Shown here: in pieces, positions 24,171-33,321 of the stretch
Position numbering within the stretch: position 1 is the stretch's first letter
How the letters are laid out: every line of letters begins with the position of its first letter
DNA from: Mycolicibacterium porcinum
GTDB lineage: Bacteria; Actinomycetota; Actinomycetes; Mycobacteriales; Mycobacteriaceae
DNA: 64,000 nt
NCBI GenBank assembly: GCA_002086835.1
Contig: MVIG01000002.1
Span: 1 to 64,000, forward strand
Reading direction: 5' to 3'
Notes under the pieces: model-generated
Seen by the model: the letters and a program-made list of their open reading frames with translations, nothing else
The model's database searches: none
What the model was told of the DNA's origin: nothing
Position numbers and translations under genes: made by a program

Positions 24171-24770
24171 TCCCGACCATTCGTGGATCAGTTCGTCGAC
24201 GCTGGTCAGCCGGCCGAGGACGGCAATGGTGTTGTCCAGCACCTGGTCTGCGTAACTTGACGGTGTGCCGCCGACTGCGTCGCGAGGGACGACGAGATGA
24301 AACCCGGCCTGGGCGGTCTCTCCGGCTGTGTGAGTGATCGCCAGGTTCAACGAGACTCCGACAAGGACGATGGTGGTCACACCGAAGCCCTTCAGCACAG
24401 GCAGCAGCTCGGTGCCCGACGTCGGGAACAACCCGTGGTGGCGTGGCAATACCAGGTCAGTGGGCGCCAGCAGTTCGGGAACCACCGCCGTGTCAGAGGT
24501 CTCTGGCTTCCACTCGGCAGTGGCGGGTCCCAGCACCCGCCACAACCGCGCAGTGCCGGTTGGTCGGCCACCGAGGTTTCCCTCATAGGTGGCATGTACC
24601 ACCCGCGCACCGAATTCGCGTGCGCTGCCGAGCAATCGACCGATATTCCCCACCAGGTCCGCGCTGTCGGTGGCCAGCGCGGGCAAGACCGAATCTGGAC
24701 CGAGCACACCGTTCTGGCATTCCACACAGAGCACGGCAGTGCTGTCGGGGTCCCAAGGGTTAGAAGCCAT
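24150..24770 (-). CDS. Isochorismatase-like (cysteine hydrolase fold) protein lacking the catalytic triad
   Basis: 206 aa. The fold is recognisable from VLCVECQNGVLGP, LVLPRHHGLFPTSGTELLPVL and TTIVLVGVSLNLAITHTAGETAQAGF. In active members the three places hold Asp, Lys and Cys; here they read Glu (VECQ), Arg (LPRHH) and Ala (LNLAI), so thiol-based hydrolysis seems impossible. It is therefore either a non-catalytic binding protein or uses another chemistry. The start is ATG 24770 with a TAATGT -10 6 nt upstream, suggesting a leaderless mRNA. It is divergent from the FadD at 24850 and convergent with the mce operon. Confidence 0.75.
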   Translation of the reverse strand: MASNPWDPDSTAVLCVECQNGVLGPDSVLPALATDSADLVGNIGRLLGSAREFGARVVHATYEGNLGGRPTGTARLWRVLGPATAEWKPETSDTAVVPELLAPTDLVLPRHHGLFPTSGTELLPVLKGFGVTTIVLVGVSLNLAITHTAGETAQAGFHLVVPRDAVGGTPSSYADQVLDNTIAVLGRLTSVDELIHEWSGSDRIKP

Positions 24771-24776
24771 TCCCCT

Positions 24777-24782
24777 ACATTA
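24777..24782 (-). promoter_or_regulatory. -10 element TAATGT, leaderless-type
   Basis: On the minus strand TAATGT is followed by 6 nt and ATG 24770, matching the mycobacterial leaderless pattern. An AGGGGA also lies before the ATG, so a conventional start cannot be ruled out. Confidence 0.4.
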
Positions 24783-24837
24783 GTCTGGAAAGATCTTTCA
24801 TACCAAGAGAATTCATTTCGTCAGCTCGACTCAACGC

Positions 24838-24843
24838 TAAGCT
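24838..24843 (+). promoter_or_regulatory. -10 element TAAGCT, leaderless-type
   Basis: TAAGCT, then GGCAAC (6 nt), then ATG 24850. No Shine-Dalgarno sequence precedes the ATG. Its spacing is identical to the divergent element at 24777-24782. Confidence 0.4.
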
Positions 24844-24849
24844 GGCAAC

Positions 24850-26370
24850 ATGCAGATCCGTGAGCACGTCGACTCCGACAAGCCCGCCGTCATCATGTCC
24901 GGATCAGGCGTCGTGGTCGGCTTCCGCGACCTCGAAGAGCGCGCTAACCAGCTCGCGCACTACTGGCGCGCAGCCGGTCTGCGCGAAGGCGACACCGTTG
25001 CGGTGATCATGGAGAACAACGAGCATGCGCACGCAGCGATGTGGGCAGCCCGGCGCAGCGGTCTCTACTACGCACTGATCAACACGCACTTGACTGCGGC
25101 CGAGGCGGCCTACATTGTCGACAACAGTAGTGCCAAGGCGGTGATCGGATCGCGGGCGATGCGCGCGGTGTGTGAGGGGCTGGCCGCACATCTTCCCGGT
25201 GGGCTGCCGGAGGTCCTGTTGATCGCCGACGACGATCTCCACGACTGGGCGTCGTACCCCGACTGCATGGCGGATCAACCTTCGATTCCGATTCCCGACG
25301 AACGGGAAGGCGACCTCCTGCAGTACTCGTCCGGTACTACTGGGCGTCCCAAGGGTATCCGCCGTGAGCTCACCCATCTTTCACCTGACGCAGCCCCCAA
25401 TATCCTGATTCCATTGCTGAACGCGGTTGGGATCACCGGTCGCTCCGTCTATCTGAGTCCAGCCCCCCTGTACCACACCGCGCCGTCGTTTTGGTCGATG
25501 GCGGTGCAGTCGCTGGGTGGCACGACCGTCGTCATGGAAAAGTTCGACCCGGAATGCGCGCTCGAAGCCATCCAGCGCCATGGCATCACTCATGCCCAGT
25601 TCGTACCCGCGATGTTCGTTCGGATGCTCAAACTTCCTGAAAAGATCCGCAATTCGTATGACGTATCCAGTCTGCAGCGCGTGGTGCATGCCGCCGCTCC
25701 CTGTCCGGTTGATATCAAGAGGCAGATGATCCAGTGGTGGGGACCGATCATCGATGAGTACTACGCTTCGTCGGAAGCTGTCGGCGCTTCCTTTATCCGC
25801 GCCGAGGACTGGTTGAGTCACCCAGGGTCGGTCGGCCGGCCCTTGGTCGGGGTCCCGCATATCCTAGGTGAGGACGGCGAGGTGCTACCGCCCGGAAAAC
25901 CCGGCGAAATCTACTACGAGGGCGGGCATCCCTTTCAATACCTGAAGGACGAGGAGAAGTCGGCGGCAGCGCGCAACGCGCGTGGCTGGGTGACGGTGGG
26001 TGATATCGGGTACCTCGATGAGGATGGCTATCTGTATCTCACCGACCGTCGCCATCACATGATCATCTCCGGCGGGGTCAACATCTACCCGCAGGAGGCG
26101 GAGGATCTGCTGATCACGCACCCCAGGGTCATCGACGCTGCGGTCTTCGGTGTTCCCGACGACGAGATGGGTCAGAGTGTCAAAGGCGTTGTGCAGACAG
26201 TTGATCCCACCGATGCCACCGAGATGTTCGCCACTGAGCTGCTCGACTGGCTTCGAACCCGGTTGGCGCACTACAAGTGCCCGCGGTCGATCTCGTTCGA
26301 GGAGCAGCTGCCGCGCACGGACACCGGCAAGCTCTACAAACAGCAGCTAGTCGTCAAGTACTCGGCGTAG
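24850..26370 (+). CDS. Acyl-CoA synthetase (FadD-type, AMP-forming)
   Basis: 506 aa. It has the P-loop-like YSSGTTGRPKGIRR (~168-181), the acceptor-site YYASSEAVGASF, the hinge TDRRHHMIISGGVNIYPQEAE and the C-terminal PRTDTGKLYKQQL with the catalytic Lys. It adenylates a carboxylic acid and transfers it to CoA in the cytosol. Its N-terminus is short, without the usual ~20-residue lead, which is common in FadD4-like and steroid-associated enzymes. Transcription is rightwards from a probable leaderless promoter, converging with the P450 that ends 5 bp beyond. The substrate is unknown; the context suggests a large hydrophobic acid. Confidence 0.9.
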   Translation: MQIREHVDSDKPAVIMSGSGVVVGFRDLEERANQLAHYWRAAGLREGDTVAVIMENNEHAHAAMWAARRSGLYYALINTHLTAAEAAYIVDNSSAKAVIGSRAMRAVCEGLAAHLPGGLPEVLLIADDDLHDWASYPDCMADQPSIPIPDEREGDLLQYSSGTTGRPKGIRRELTHLSPDAAPNILIPLLNAVGITGRSVYLSPAPLYHTAPSFWSMAVQSLGGTTVVMEKFDPECALEAIQRHGITHAQFVPAMFVRMLKLPEKIRNSYDVSSLQRVVHAAAPCPVDIKRQMIQWWGPIIDEYYASSEAVGASFIRAEDWLSHPGSVGRPLVGVPHILGEDGEVLPPGKPGEIYYEGGHPFQYLKDEEKSAAARNARGWVTVGDIGYLDEDGYLYLTDRRHHMIISGGVNIYPQEAEDLLITHPRVIDAAVFGVPDDEMGQSVKGVVQTVDPTDATEMFATELLDWLRTRLAHYKCPRSISFEEQLPRTDTGKLYKQQLVVKYSA

Positions 26371-26375
26371 TCAGC

Positions 26376-27545
<1,170 letters not shown>

Positions 27546-28373
27546 TTAGAACGCCGAACGGTGCAAACCACCGTCGACTTCGATCCAACTGCCGGTGAGG
27601 TATCCGGCAGATTCTGAACACAGATAGGTGATGAGCGAGGCGATCTCATGTGGTTTACCCATTCGAGCCGCGGGGACACGGGCCTGGGTCAGCATGAACT
27701 CGCGCCGTTCTGTTTCGGAGCTGGTACCGAGGTGGTTCTGTAGATAGTCGATCGCGTTCTGGGTCTCGATCCAGCCGGGCGCGACAGTGTTGACTGTGAT
27801 GCCGTACTGGGCGTACTCGTCGGACACCGTCTTGAGCAAGCCGATCGTGGAGGGTCGACTGGTGTTGGCCACCGCATGGTGGATGTTGCCTGCCGGCTCC
27901 TTGGCGGTGGCCGACCCGATGTGCACGAAACGGCCCCATCCGGCTGTCCGCATGGCGGGCAGCACCGCCTGCAACAGCAGAATCTGGCTCATGGTGTGCG
28001 CGTCGAATGACTCGCGGTAAACGTTGATGTCAGTGATGTCGGCGAAGTCCCCGGGCCGCTGATACTTCGCCTGCCCGATCACGATGAGCGGTGCGCCGTG
28101 CTCGGAGGTCACCGTGCGGACGGCATCTGCCATCTGTTGTGGGCTACCCGCGTCGGCGGGGACGCCGAGGGCGCTGCCGCCCTCGGCGCGGATCGCCTCC
28201 ACCGCATCGTCGACGTCGGCCTTGGTCCGGGCGAGAACAGCCACCCGGACGCCCTCCGTGGCAAGCATTTTGGCGACTTCGAACCCAATTCCCTTGCTGC
28301 CGCCGACGATCAGTGCCGATCGCCCCTCGATTCCGAAGTGCATTTTCGGGTGCCCGCTAGCCTCGGCGGACAT
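27546..28373 (-). CDS. Atypical SDR lacking the catalytic Tyr and Lys
   Basis: 275 aa from ATG 28373; ATGs at 28385 and 28343 are alternatives and no ribosome-binding site decides. The Rossmann fold is clear: ALIVGGSKGIGFEVAKMLA, the VHIGSATAKEP Ser strand, GITVNTVAPGWIET and YLTGSWIEVDGG. In place of the YxxxK motif it reads ANTSR within NIHHAVANTSRPSTIGLLK, so Tyr is Ala and Lys is Arg by alignment to its neighbour SDRs. Classical hydride transfer is unlikely. It may be a cofactor-binding partner, an enoyl-CoA-type reductase variant or an isomerase. Sits between the mycofactocin SDR (17-bp overlap) and the P450 (13-bp gap). Confidence 0.75.
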   Translation of the reverse strand: MSAEASGHPKMHFGIEGRSALIVGGSKGIGFEVAKMLATEGVRVAVLARTKADVDDAVEAIRAEGGSALGVPADAGSPQQMADAVRTVTSEHGAPLIVIGQAKYQRPGDFADITDINVYRESFDAHTMSQILLLQAVLPAMRTAGWGRFVHIGSATAKEPAGNIHHAVANTSRPSTIGLLKTVSDEYAQYGITVNTVAPGWIETQNAIDYLQNHLGTSSETERREFMLTQARVPAARMGKPHEIASLITYLCSESAGYLTGSWIEVDGGLHRSAF

Positions 28374-29187
28374 CCATTCCTGCATCAACCTTGAGCAGGC
28401 TGCCAGTGAATGACCGGCCCGCGTCGCTGAGCAGGAACAGGATGGCGTTGGAGACGTCACGCGGTTCGATCAACGGCAGGTCCGGGAGGGCGGTTTGTAC
28501 GGCATTGACCATGCTCGGGTTCGCTTCGATCACCTTGAACAGCGCCGGGTTCTCGGTGATCATCGGCGTGGCGCAGTTGGTCGGTGCCACCGCGTTGACC
28601 CGGATGCGGTCGGGGGCGAGCATGGCCGCATAGGCCCGGACCAGGCCGACGATGGCGACCTTGGACATCAGATAAGCGTCGCTGCCGCCGCGGCCGTCGG
28701 TGAGATCCAGTAGCGCAATCATGGAGCTGGTCGCGATCAGGTGGCCGCCCTGACCGCGTTCCTTGATGTGGGGGATGGCGACCTGGAAGGCGTTCCACAC
28801 ACCGACGAGCATGATGTCGAGACCCAGTCGGAGGGCTTCGGAGGCGTCGCGCTCATCGGCATTGGTGAGGACGGCGCCTGCGTTGGCGAGCACGGTGTCG
28901 ATGTGACCGAACTGCTCCACGCCGGCGTCGAATGCGGCCTGCAGTGCGGCTTTGTCGCGGACATCGGCCTTGCGAGTCAGCATCTGGCGGCCGGTCTTTT
29001 CGACCAGGCGTGCGGTCTCCTCCAGCTCCTCGGCGGTCCCGAGCGGATACGGGACGATGTCGAGGTTCTCGCAGATATCCACCCCGACTATGTCGGCGCC
29101 TTGCTCGGCACACGTCACTGCGTGCGAACGGCCCTGTCCGCGGGCGGCACCGGTGATGAAGACGACCCGTCCGTCCAGTGAACCCAT
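28357..29187 (-). CDS. Mycofactocin-coupled SDR oxidoreductase
   Basis: 276 aa from ATG 29187, preceded by GGAGG 8 nt upstream. Markers of the mycofactocin group are VVFITGAARGQGRSHAV, the acidic DIC loop and the extra segment PYPLGTAEELEETARLVE after the second strand, which buries NAD so that it is regenerated in place by mycofactocin. The catalytic Ser (ATSSM) and DAYLMSK (Tyr/Lys) are intact. Likely reaction: oxidation of a secondary or primary alcohol to a carbonyl in the cytosol. It starts a divergent operon opposite the crotonase at 29358; the shared AT-rich element lies between. A second member is at 47888-48709. Confidence 0.87.
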   Translation of the reverse strand: MGSLDGRVVFITGAARGQGRSHAVTCAEQGADIVGVDICENLDIVPYPLGTAEELEETARLVEKTGRQMLTRKADVRDKAALQAAFDAGVEQFGHIDTVLANAGAVLTNADERDASEALRLGLDIMLVGVWNAFQVAIPHIKERGQGGHLIATSSMIALLDLTDGRGGSDAYLMSKVAIVGLVRAYAAMLAPDRIRVNAVAPTNCATPMITENPALFKVIEANPSMVNAVQTALPDLPLIEPRDVSNAILFLLSDAGRSFTGSLLKVDAGMDVRRG

Positions 29188-29300
29188 TCTGATTTCCTCC
29201 GGTGATAGATCGAGGGCCGCGCTCGGGTGGGCGGCATCCTGACGTGACACATGTGAAGTGCGCCACGTCGTGGATGCTACGCGGAAAGTTTGGAATCATA

Positions 29301-29316
29301 CAACTATTTGGCTAAT
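29301..29316 (-). promoter_or_regulatory. Shared AT-rich promoter element, copy 1
   Basis: On the minus strand it reads TAGCCAAATAGTTG, close to GCTAWAYARTTAT, the form seen in front of five other operons of this cluster. It lies 42 bp before the crotonase at 29358 and between divergent genes. Confidence 0.45.
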
Positions 29317-29357
29317 TTAATGGATACTGGTCATCGACGCTCCAGAAGGGATTTCAC

Positions 29358-30185
29358 ATGTCCGACACTGCCAACGGCGGTCCGCGTCCACCCGACGGTG
29401 ATTGGCTGGGGACGCCATTCCTCACCTTCAAACGTGAAGGCGCCTTCGCGATCTGCACGCTGGACCGACCGCAGGCGCGTAATGCGATGACACCCGCGAT
29501 GTACTTCGGGATCAGATACGCGATCAGTCGGGTCAACGCCGATCCTGATCTTGCGGGCCTGCTGATCACCGGCACCGGAGACGTTTTCGCGCCAGGTGGC
29601 GATCTCGGGCAGGCTGCCGAGGACAATTGGATGGACTTCGCGTCCACCATGGGAATGGACGTGACACCATTCGATATTCTGCGCCAGTCACCCAAACCGG
29701 TGGTTTCGGCGGTCAATGGGCTCTGTCAGGGTGGCGGTCTCCAGATCGCCATGTGCAGTGATCTGGCCGTGGTCAGTGATCGTGCCACCTTCCGGGTGCC
29801 CGAGTTGTTCCGCGGAATCGCCGACACGTATTACAGCCAGGTGCTGGCCCGTCTGATCGGACCGGTCCGGACCAAGGATCTGATGTTCACCGGCCGCACG
29901 CTGACCGCCGAGGAGGCCGTCGAGTGGGGCATGGTGGCCAGGGTGGTGCCCCATGACGAACTGCTCGACACCGCGAAAGAGCTTCTCGGGCAATGCTGCC
30001 GGACGGCACCCGGCGCGCGCGGCGTGATCAAGTCCAGCCTGGACAGCTACCTCGGCCTCTTCGACCGGATCGGCATGCAGACAAGCCTGTTCGGCCCTGA
30101 GGCGCGGGAAGGTTTCCGCGCATTCAAGCAGAAGAACTCGCCGACTTGGGTGCACCCGCAGCTTCAGGTGGATGGACGGCTGTAG
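29358..30185 (+). CDS. Enoyl-CoA hydratase/isomerase (crotonase) family protein
   Basis: 275 aa. Crotonase hallmarks are FAICTLDRPQARNAMTPAM, the oxyanion-hole regions LLITGTGDVFAPGGDLG and NGLCQGGGLQIAMCSDLAV, and FRVPELFRGIADTYYSQVL. It hydrates or isomerises an enoyl-CoA in beta-oxidation. In place of the usual Glu pair near residues 144/164 one Glu (VPELFRGI) is retained. Single gene ending at a strong hairpin (30192-30225). Related to but distinct from the crotonase at 36680. Confidence 0.87.
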   Translation: MSDTANGGPRPPDGDWLGTPFLTFKREGAFAICTLDRPQARNAMTPAMYFGIRYAISRVNADPDLAGLLITGTGDVFAPGGDLGQAAEDNWMDFASTMGMDVTPFDILRQSPKPVVSAVNGLCQGGGLQIAMCSDLAVVSDRATFRVPELFRGIADTYYSQVLARLIGPVRTKDLMFTGRTLTAEEAVEWGMVARVVPHDELLDTAKELLGQCCRTAPGARGVIKSSLDSYLGLFDRIGMQTSLFGPEAREGFRAFKQKNSPTWVHPQLQVDGRL

Positions 30186-30191
30186 TGCACA

Positions 30192-30225
30192 GTGCACGGT
30201 CTGGCTGGTGGGCCAGACCGTGCAC
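30192..30225. terminator. Bidirectional hairpin terminator
   Basis: GTGCACGGTCTGGC pairs perfectly with GCCAGACCGTGCAC (14 bp) around a 6-nt loop. It lies between the convergent crotonase (+) and SDR (-) genes, so it can serve both. No U-tract follows, as is common in mycobacteria. Confidence 0.7.
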
Positions 30226-30239
30226 CATCGCGCTCTGCG

Positions 30240-31019
30240 CTACTTCGGGGTGAAGCGCTGCGCTCCGTCGAGACGCATCACTTCGCCGTTGACGTAGCCG
30301 TTGCTCAGCAGGAATGCCGCAGCGTCGGCGTACTCGTCCGGTGTGCCCAGCCGCTTCGGGAACGGAATGTTGGCGGCGAACTTGGCGATGGCCTCCTCGC
30401 CGACCGACTCCATGATCGGTGTCTTCATGGTTCCCGGTGCGATGGTGTTGACCCGAATGCCAACCGAACTCAAGTCACGAGCGGCCGCGATGGTCAATCC
30501 GATGACACCCGCTTTCGCTGCGGCATAAGCGGTCTGGCCGATCTGGCCCTCGTATCCCGCTACCGAGGCGGTCATCACAATGGCGCCCCGTTCGCCATCG
30601 TCCCGCGGTTCTGCGGCGGCGACCGATGCCGCCACCAGGCGGGTCAGATTATAGGTGCCCGTCAGGTAGAGGTCGAGGGTCTTGGTGAAGCCACCCAGAT
30701 CGGCCGGGCTGCCGTCGCGCTGCACAATGCGTTGGGCGACACCGAATCCGCCGTGCGCGACCACGGCGTAGCGAAGCTGTCCCAACTGGTTGGCCTGTTC
30801 GATGGCACCGAGGATGCTGTCGTCGCTCGTCACGTCTGTGCTGACGAACAGTGCTCGACTGCCCAACTCGTCGGCCAGTGCCTTGCCTTTGTCGGCGGCG
30901 AGGTCGGCGATAACCACCCCGAGTCCGTCGGCATGGAGCCGGCGTACTGCGGCTTCTCCCAGACCACCTGCGCCACCGCTGACAATCGCGGATGCGCCTT
31001 CGAACTTATTTACCGTCAT
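30240..31019 (-). CDS. SDR, 3-hydroxyacyl-CoA dehydrogenase (HSD10)-like
   Basis: 259 aa. The nucleotide-binding SGGAGGLGEAAVRRLHADG, ADLAADKGKALADELG and an intact TASVAG Ser with YAAAK resemble type-2 3-hydroxyacyl-CoA dehydrogenases (17-beta-HSD10 group). The likely role is NAD-dependent oxidation of a 3-hydroxyacyl-CoA in beta-oxidation. AAAGGAG lies upstream of ATG 31019. A long hairpin separates it from the FadE pair upstream in the same direction, so it may have a separate transcript. Ends at the hairpin at 30192-30225. Confidence 0.85.
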   Translation of the reverse strand: MTVNKFEGASAIVSGGAGGLGEAAVRRLHADGLGVVIADLAADKGKALADELGSRALFVSTDVTSDDSILGAIEQANQLGQLRYAVVAHGGFGVAQRIVQRDGSPADLGGFTKTLDLYLTGTYNLTRLVAASVAAAEPRDDGERGAIVMTASVAGYEGQIGQTAYAAAKAGVIGLTIAAARDLSSVGIRVNTIAPGTMKTPIMESVGEEAIAKFAANIPFPKRLGTPDEYADAAAFLLSNGYVNGEVMRLDGAQRFTPK

Positions 31020-31049
31020 CAGTTTCTCCTTTTCTACTGTTGGTTTGGC

Positions 31050-31098
31050 GATTTGTGGAGTTTCAGCCGCGGCGACCGCGGCTTAAACTCCACAAATC
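31050..31098. terminator. Long hairpin (23-bp stem, one mismatch, 3-nt loop)
   Basis: GATTTGTGGAGTTTCAGC followed by CGCGG pairs with CCGCGG followed by CTTAAACTCCACAAATC across the loop CGA. It lies between the FadE stop and the SDR start, both on the minus strand. It is probably a terminator or RNA-stability element; without a U-tract the exact role is open. Confidence 0.6.
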
Positions 31099-31108
31099 AC
31101 GGTCGGCG

Positions 31109-32179
31109 TCATGTCGCCGTGACGAGGTCCCACGGATCTTCGGCGGCGAGTGCCATCCGACCCAGGCGGCGGGCGTAATGCGCGGTGGTGCCGTAGTCCT
31201 CGGTCCAGCTCTGCGCACGCAAGGTGAACAACCACAGCGGGTGTTCCCGGGTGACGCCGATCGCGCCGTGCAGTTGGTGCGCACCAGTCGTGACCGGTCC
31301 GACAGCGCGGCCCACCGCCACCTTGGCGACCGTGACCGCGTAGTCGGTGGTGGGGGAATCGAAACCATGTGCCTCGGCTGTGGTGACAGCTAGCTCCGCA
31401 GCCGCACGGGCCCGTTCGATCTCCCCGGCCATCCCCGCCAACGACTGCTGTACTGCCTGGAACGCGCTGAGTGGGCGTCCGAATTGGATGCGCTCGCGCG
31501 TGTGTTTCACCGAGAGTGCCGCGGCGGCGTCCAGCGCTCCGACGATCTGCACGCAACGCGACCACGCGCCGCGTCGTACCAGTTCGTCGCCGAGCGCGGG
31601 GTCCACGATGCGCAGCTGATCGGCGGGGACGTCGAACGTGATCGTGTCGCGGGGTTCGCCTGCGAGGTTGTGAACTTCCTGCAGGCTGCCGGGTGGCACC
31701 TCAACCAATCCGACGCGTAGTCCATCGGTAGCGCGAACCGCCAGCAGCGTCTCCGCGCAGGACCGGGCCCAAGGCACCGAACGTGCTGTCCCGGTGACTT
31801 GATGGCCATCGGTATCGGCATCGCCTATGGCGACAGTCACTGGCCCGTCTGGCAATTCGATGCCGGCCTGACTGCCGAGCCACCCCGCCAGCGCATCGGT
31901 TTCGGCCAGCGGCACCGCACCTGCATGGCGGGCCAGGCCGTAGAGCGTGATCGCGAGCTCCCGCGGGCCTGCGGCCAAATCCGGGGTGCTCGTCAGGCGG
32001 GTCAGCCCGGCGTCTTCGAGGATTCGCCAGAGGTCGGCGTCGAACTGATCGGGTACGTCTCGGCGGCCCAGCCGAGCATCGAAGGCGAGCCGTCCCAGAT
32101 CGTCGACTAGCTGCCGAAGTTCGGCATCGTCGTCCTCCTGGATATCGGAGCCGAATACACCTCCTACGAGTGCGCTCAT
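31109..32179 (-). CDS. Acyl-CoA dehydrogenase family protein, probable non-catalytic partner subunit
   Basis: 356 aa from ATG 32179 (ATGA overlap with the upstream FadE). Shorter than stand-alone FadEs. The C-terminal FAD-binding half is recognisable: KHTRERIQFGRPLSAFQAVQQSLAGM and LHGAIGVTREHPLWLFTLRAQSWTEDYG. The central part lacks the FER/ERx helix seen in its partner, where the catalytic Glu is expected. In actinobacterial steroid catabolism such paired FadEs form alpha2-beta2 heterotetramers acting on bulky acyl-CoAs. It is inferred to pair with the product of 32176-33321. Substrate unknown. Confidence 0.82.
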   Translation of the reverse strand: MSALVGGVFGSDIQEDDDAELRQLVDDLGRLAFDARLGRRDVPDQFDADLWRILEDAGLTRLTSTPDLAAGPRELAITLYGLARHAGAVPLAETDALAGWLGSQAGIELPDGPVTVAIGDADTDGHQVTGTARSVPWARSCAETLLAVRATDGLRVGLVEVPPGSLQEVHNLAGEPRDTITFDVPADQLRIVDPALGDELVRRGAWSRCVQIVGALDAAAALSVKHTRERIQFGRPLSAFQAVQQSLAGMAGEIERARAAAELAVTTAEAHGFDSPTTDYAVTVAKVAVGRAVGPVTTGAHQLHGAIGVTREHPLWLFTLRAQSWTEDYGTTAHYARRLGRMALAAEDPWDLVTAT

Positions 32180-33321
32180 CGCAATCCCATTCCCCGGGCG
32201 ATTACGCCCCGCAGCACTTCGTTGGTGCCGCCGCGCAGGGTGAACATTGGCTTGTGCAGCCAAGCCGTTCTGAGCATCGTCTCTATCTCCGGATTCGGGG
32301 GTAGCGCCTCGAGCAAGTCATCAACAAGCTCGACTGACTCGGCTTCGAAGCGGGTGCCGAGGTCTTTCACCAACGCCGCCTGGTTCGCGGCATCACCGCG
32401 GGCGGTGAGGGTACGAGCCACCGACAGTGACAGTTGCCGCAGCGAGATCAAACGGGCTAGCAAGTCACCGACCGCGGCGGCGGTGCGGTCATCGGGTAGC
32501 GGTCCGGACCCCAGGGCGCGGATCGCCGCGAACAGCAGCGGACCGGTGGACAAGATGCGCTCAGGACCGCTGCGTTCGAATGCCAGTTCCGAAGTGACCT
32601 GGTGCCAGCCGTTTCCGATCTCGCCGAGCACATCGGCGTCGGGCACGAAGACGTGGTCCAGGATCACCTCGTTGAAGTGGTGCGCACCGGACATCAAGAT
32701 GATCGGCTCGACCCGGACACCCTCAGCACCGCAGGGCACCAGGAACTGGCTGAGCCCGGCGTGGCGGTGCTCCGGGTCTGGGGGGCTGGTGCGGGCGAGT
32801 ACCACGACCTGATGCGCATGGTGGGCTCCGCTGGTCCACACCTTGGTGCCGGACAGCAGCCAGCCCCCGTCGGTACGGGTAGCCTTGCTCGTCACCGCCG
32901 CGAGATCGGACCCGGCGCCATGCTCACTCATGCCGATCGTCGAATAGAGCTGTCCTGCAACGATCTTGGGGAGCAGGCGTTCGCGCTGCTCCTCGGTTCC
33001 GTAGGTCAGCAGGCCCGGTGCGACCTGCCGGTCGGCGCTCCAATGCGCTGCCACCGGTGCGCCCGCCGCGATGAGTTCCTCCGTTACGACGTACCGGTGG
33101 AGGTGGCTGAGTTCGTGACCGCCGTAGCGGAGCGGAATGGTCAGGCCGGTGAACCCGGCGGCACCCAACCGTGCAGAGAACCCCTCATCCCAACTCCCCA
33201 GCCAGGAGTCGACGGCTGGCTGCCAGCCGAATTCAGCACGATCGGCGCCCAGAAAATCCCGCACACTCGAACGCAGTTTGGCCAACTCGGATTCGCGCGC
33301 AACCGCGTCGGTCGCATTCAT
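32176..33321 (-). CDS. Acyl-CoA dehydrogenase, probable catalytic subunit of a heteromeric pair
   Basis: 381 aa. Visible segments are GLTIPLRYGGHELS, STIGMSEHGAGSDLAAV (FAD/substrate), WLLSGTKVWTSGAHHAHQ, LAFERSGPERIL (candidate catalytic Glu) and LRGGTNEVLRGVIARGMGLR. It introduces an alpha-beta double bond in an acyl-CoA, passing electrons to ETF. Coupled on both sides by ATGA: upstream to the SDR and downstream to the partner FadE. The three-gene block looks like a unit for bulky-chain oxidation. Confidence 0.87.
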   Translation of the reverse strand: MNATDAVARESELAKLRSSVRDFLGADRAEFGWQPAVDSWLGSWDEGFSARLGAAGFTGLTIPLRYGGHELSHLHRYVVTEELIAAGAPVAAHWSADRQVAPGLLTYGTEEQRERLLPKIVAGQLYSTIGMSEHGAGSDLAAVTSKATRTDGGWLLSGTKVWTSGAHHAHQVVVLARTSPPDPEHRHAGLSQFLVPCGAEGVRVEPIILMSGAHHFNEVILDHVFVPDADVLGEIGNGWHQVTSELAFERSGPERILSTGPLLFAAIRALGSGPLPDDRTAAAVGDLLARLISLRQLSLSVARTLTARGDAANQAALVKDLGTRFEAESVELVDDLLEALPPNPEIETMLRTAWLHKPMFTLRGGTNEVLRGVIARGMGLR

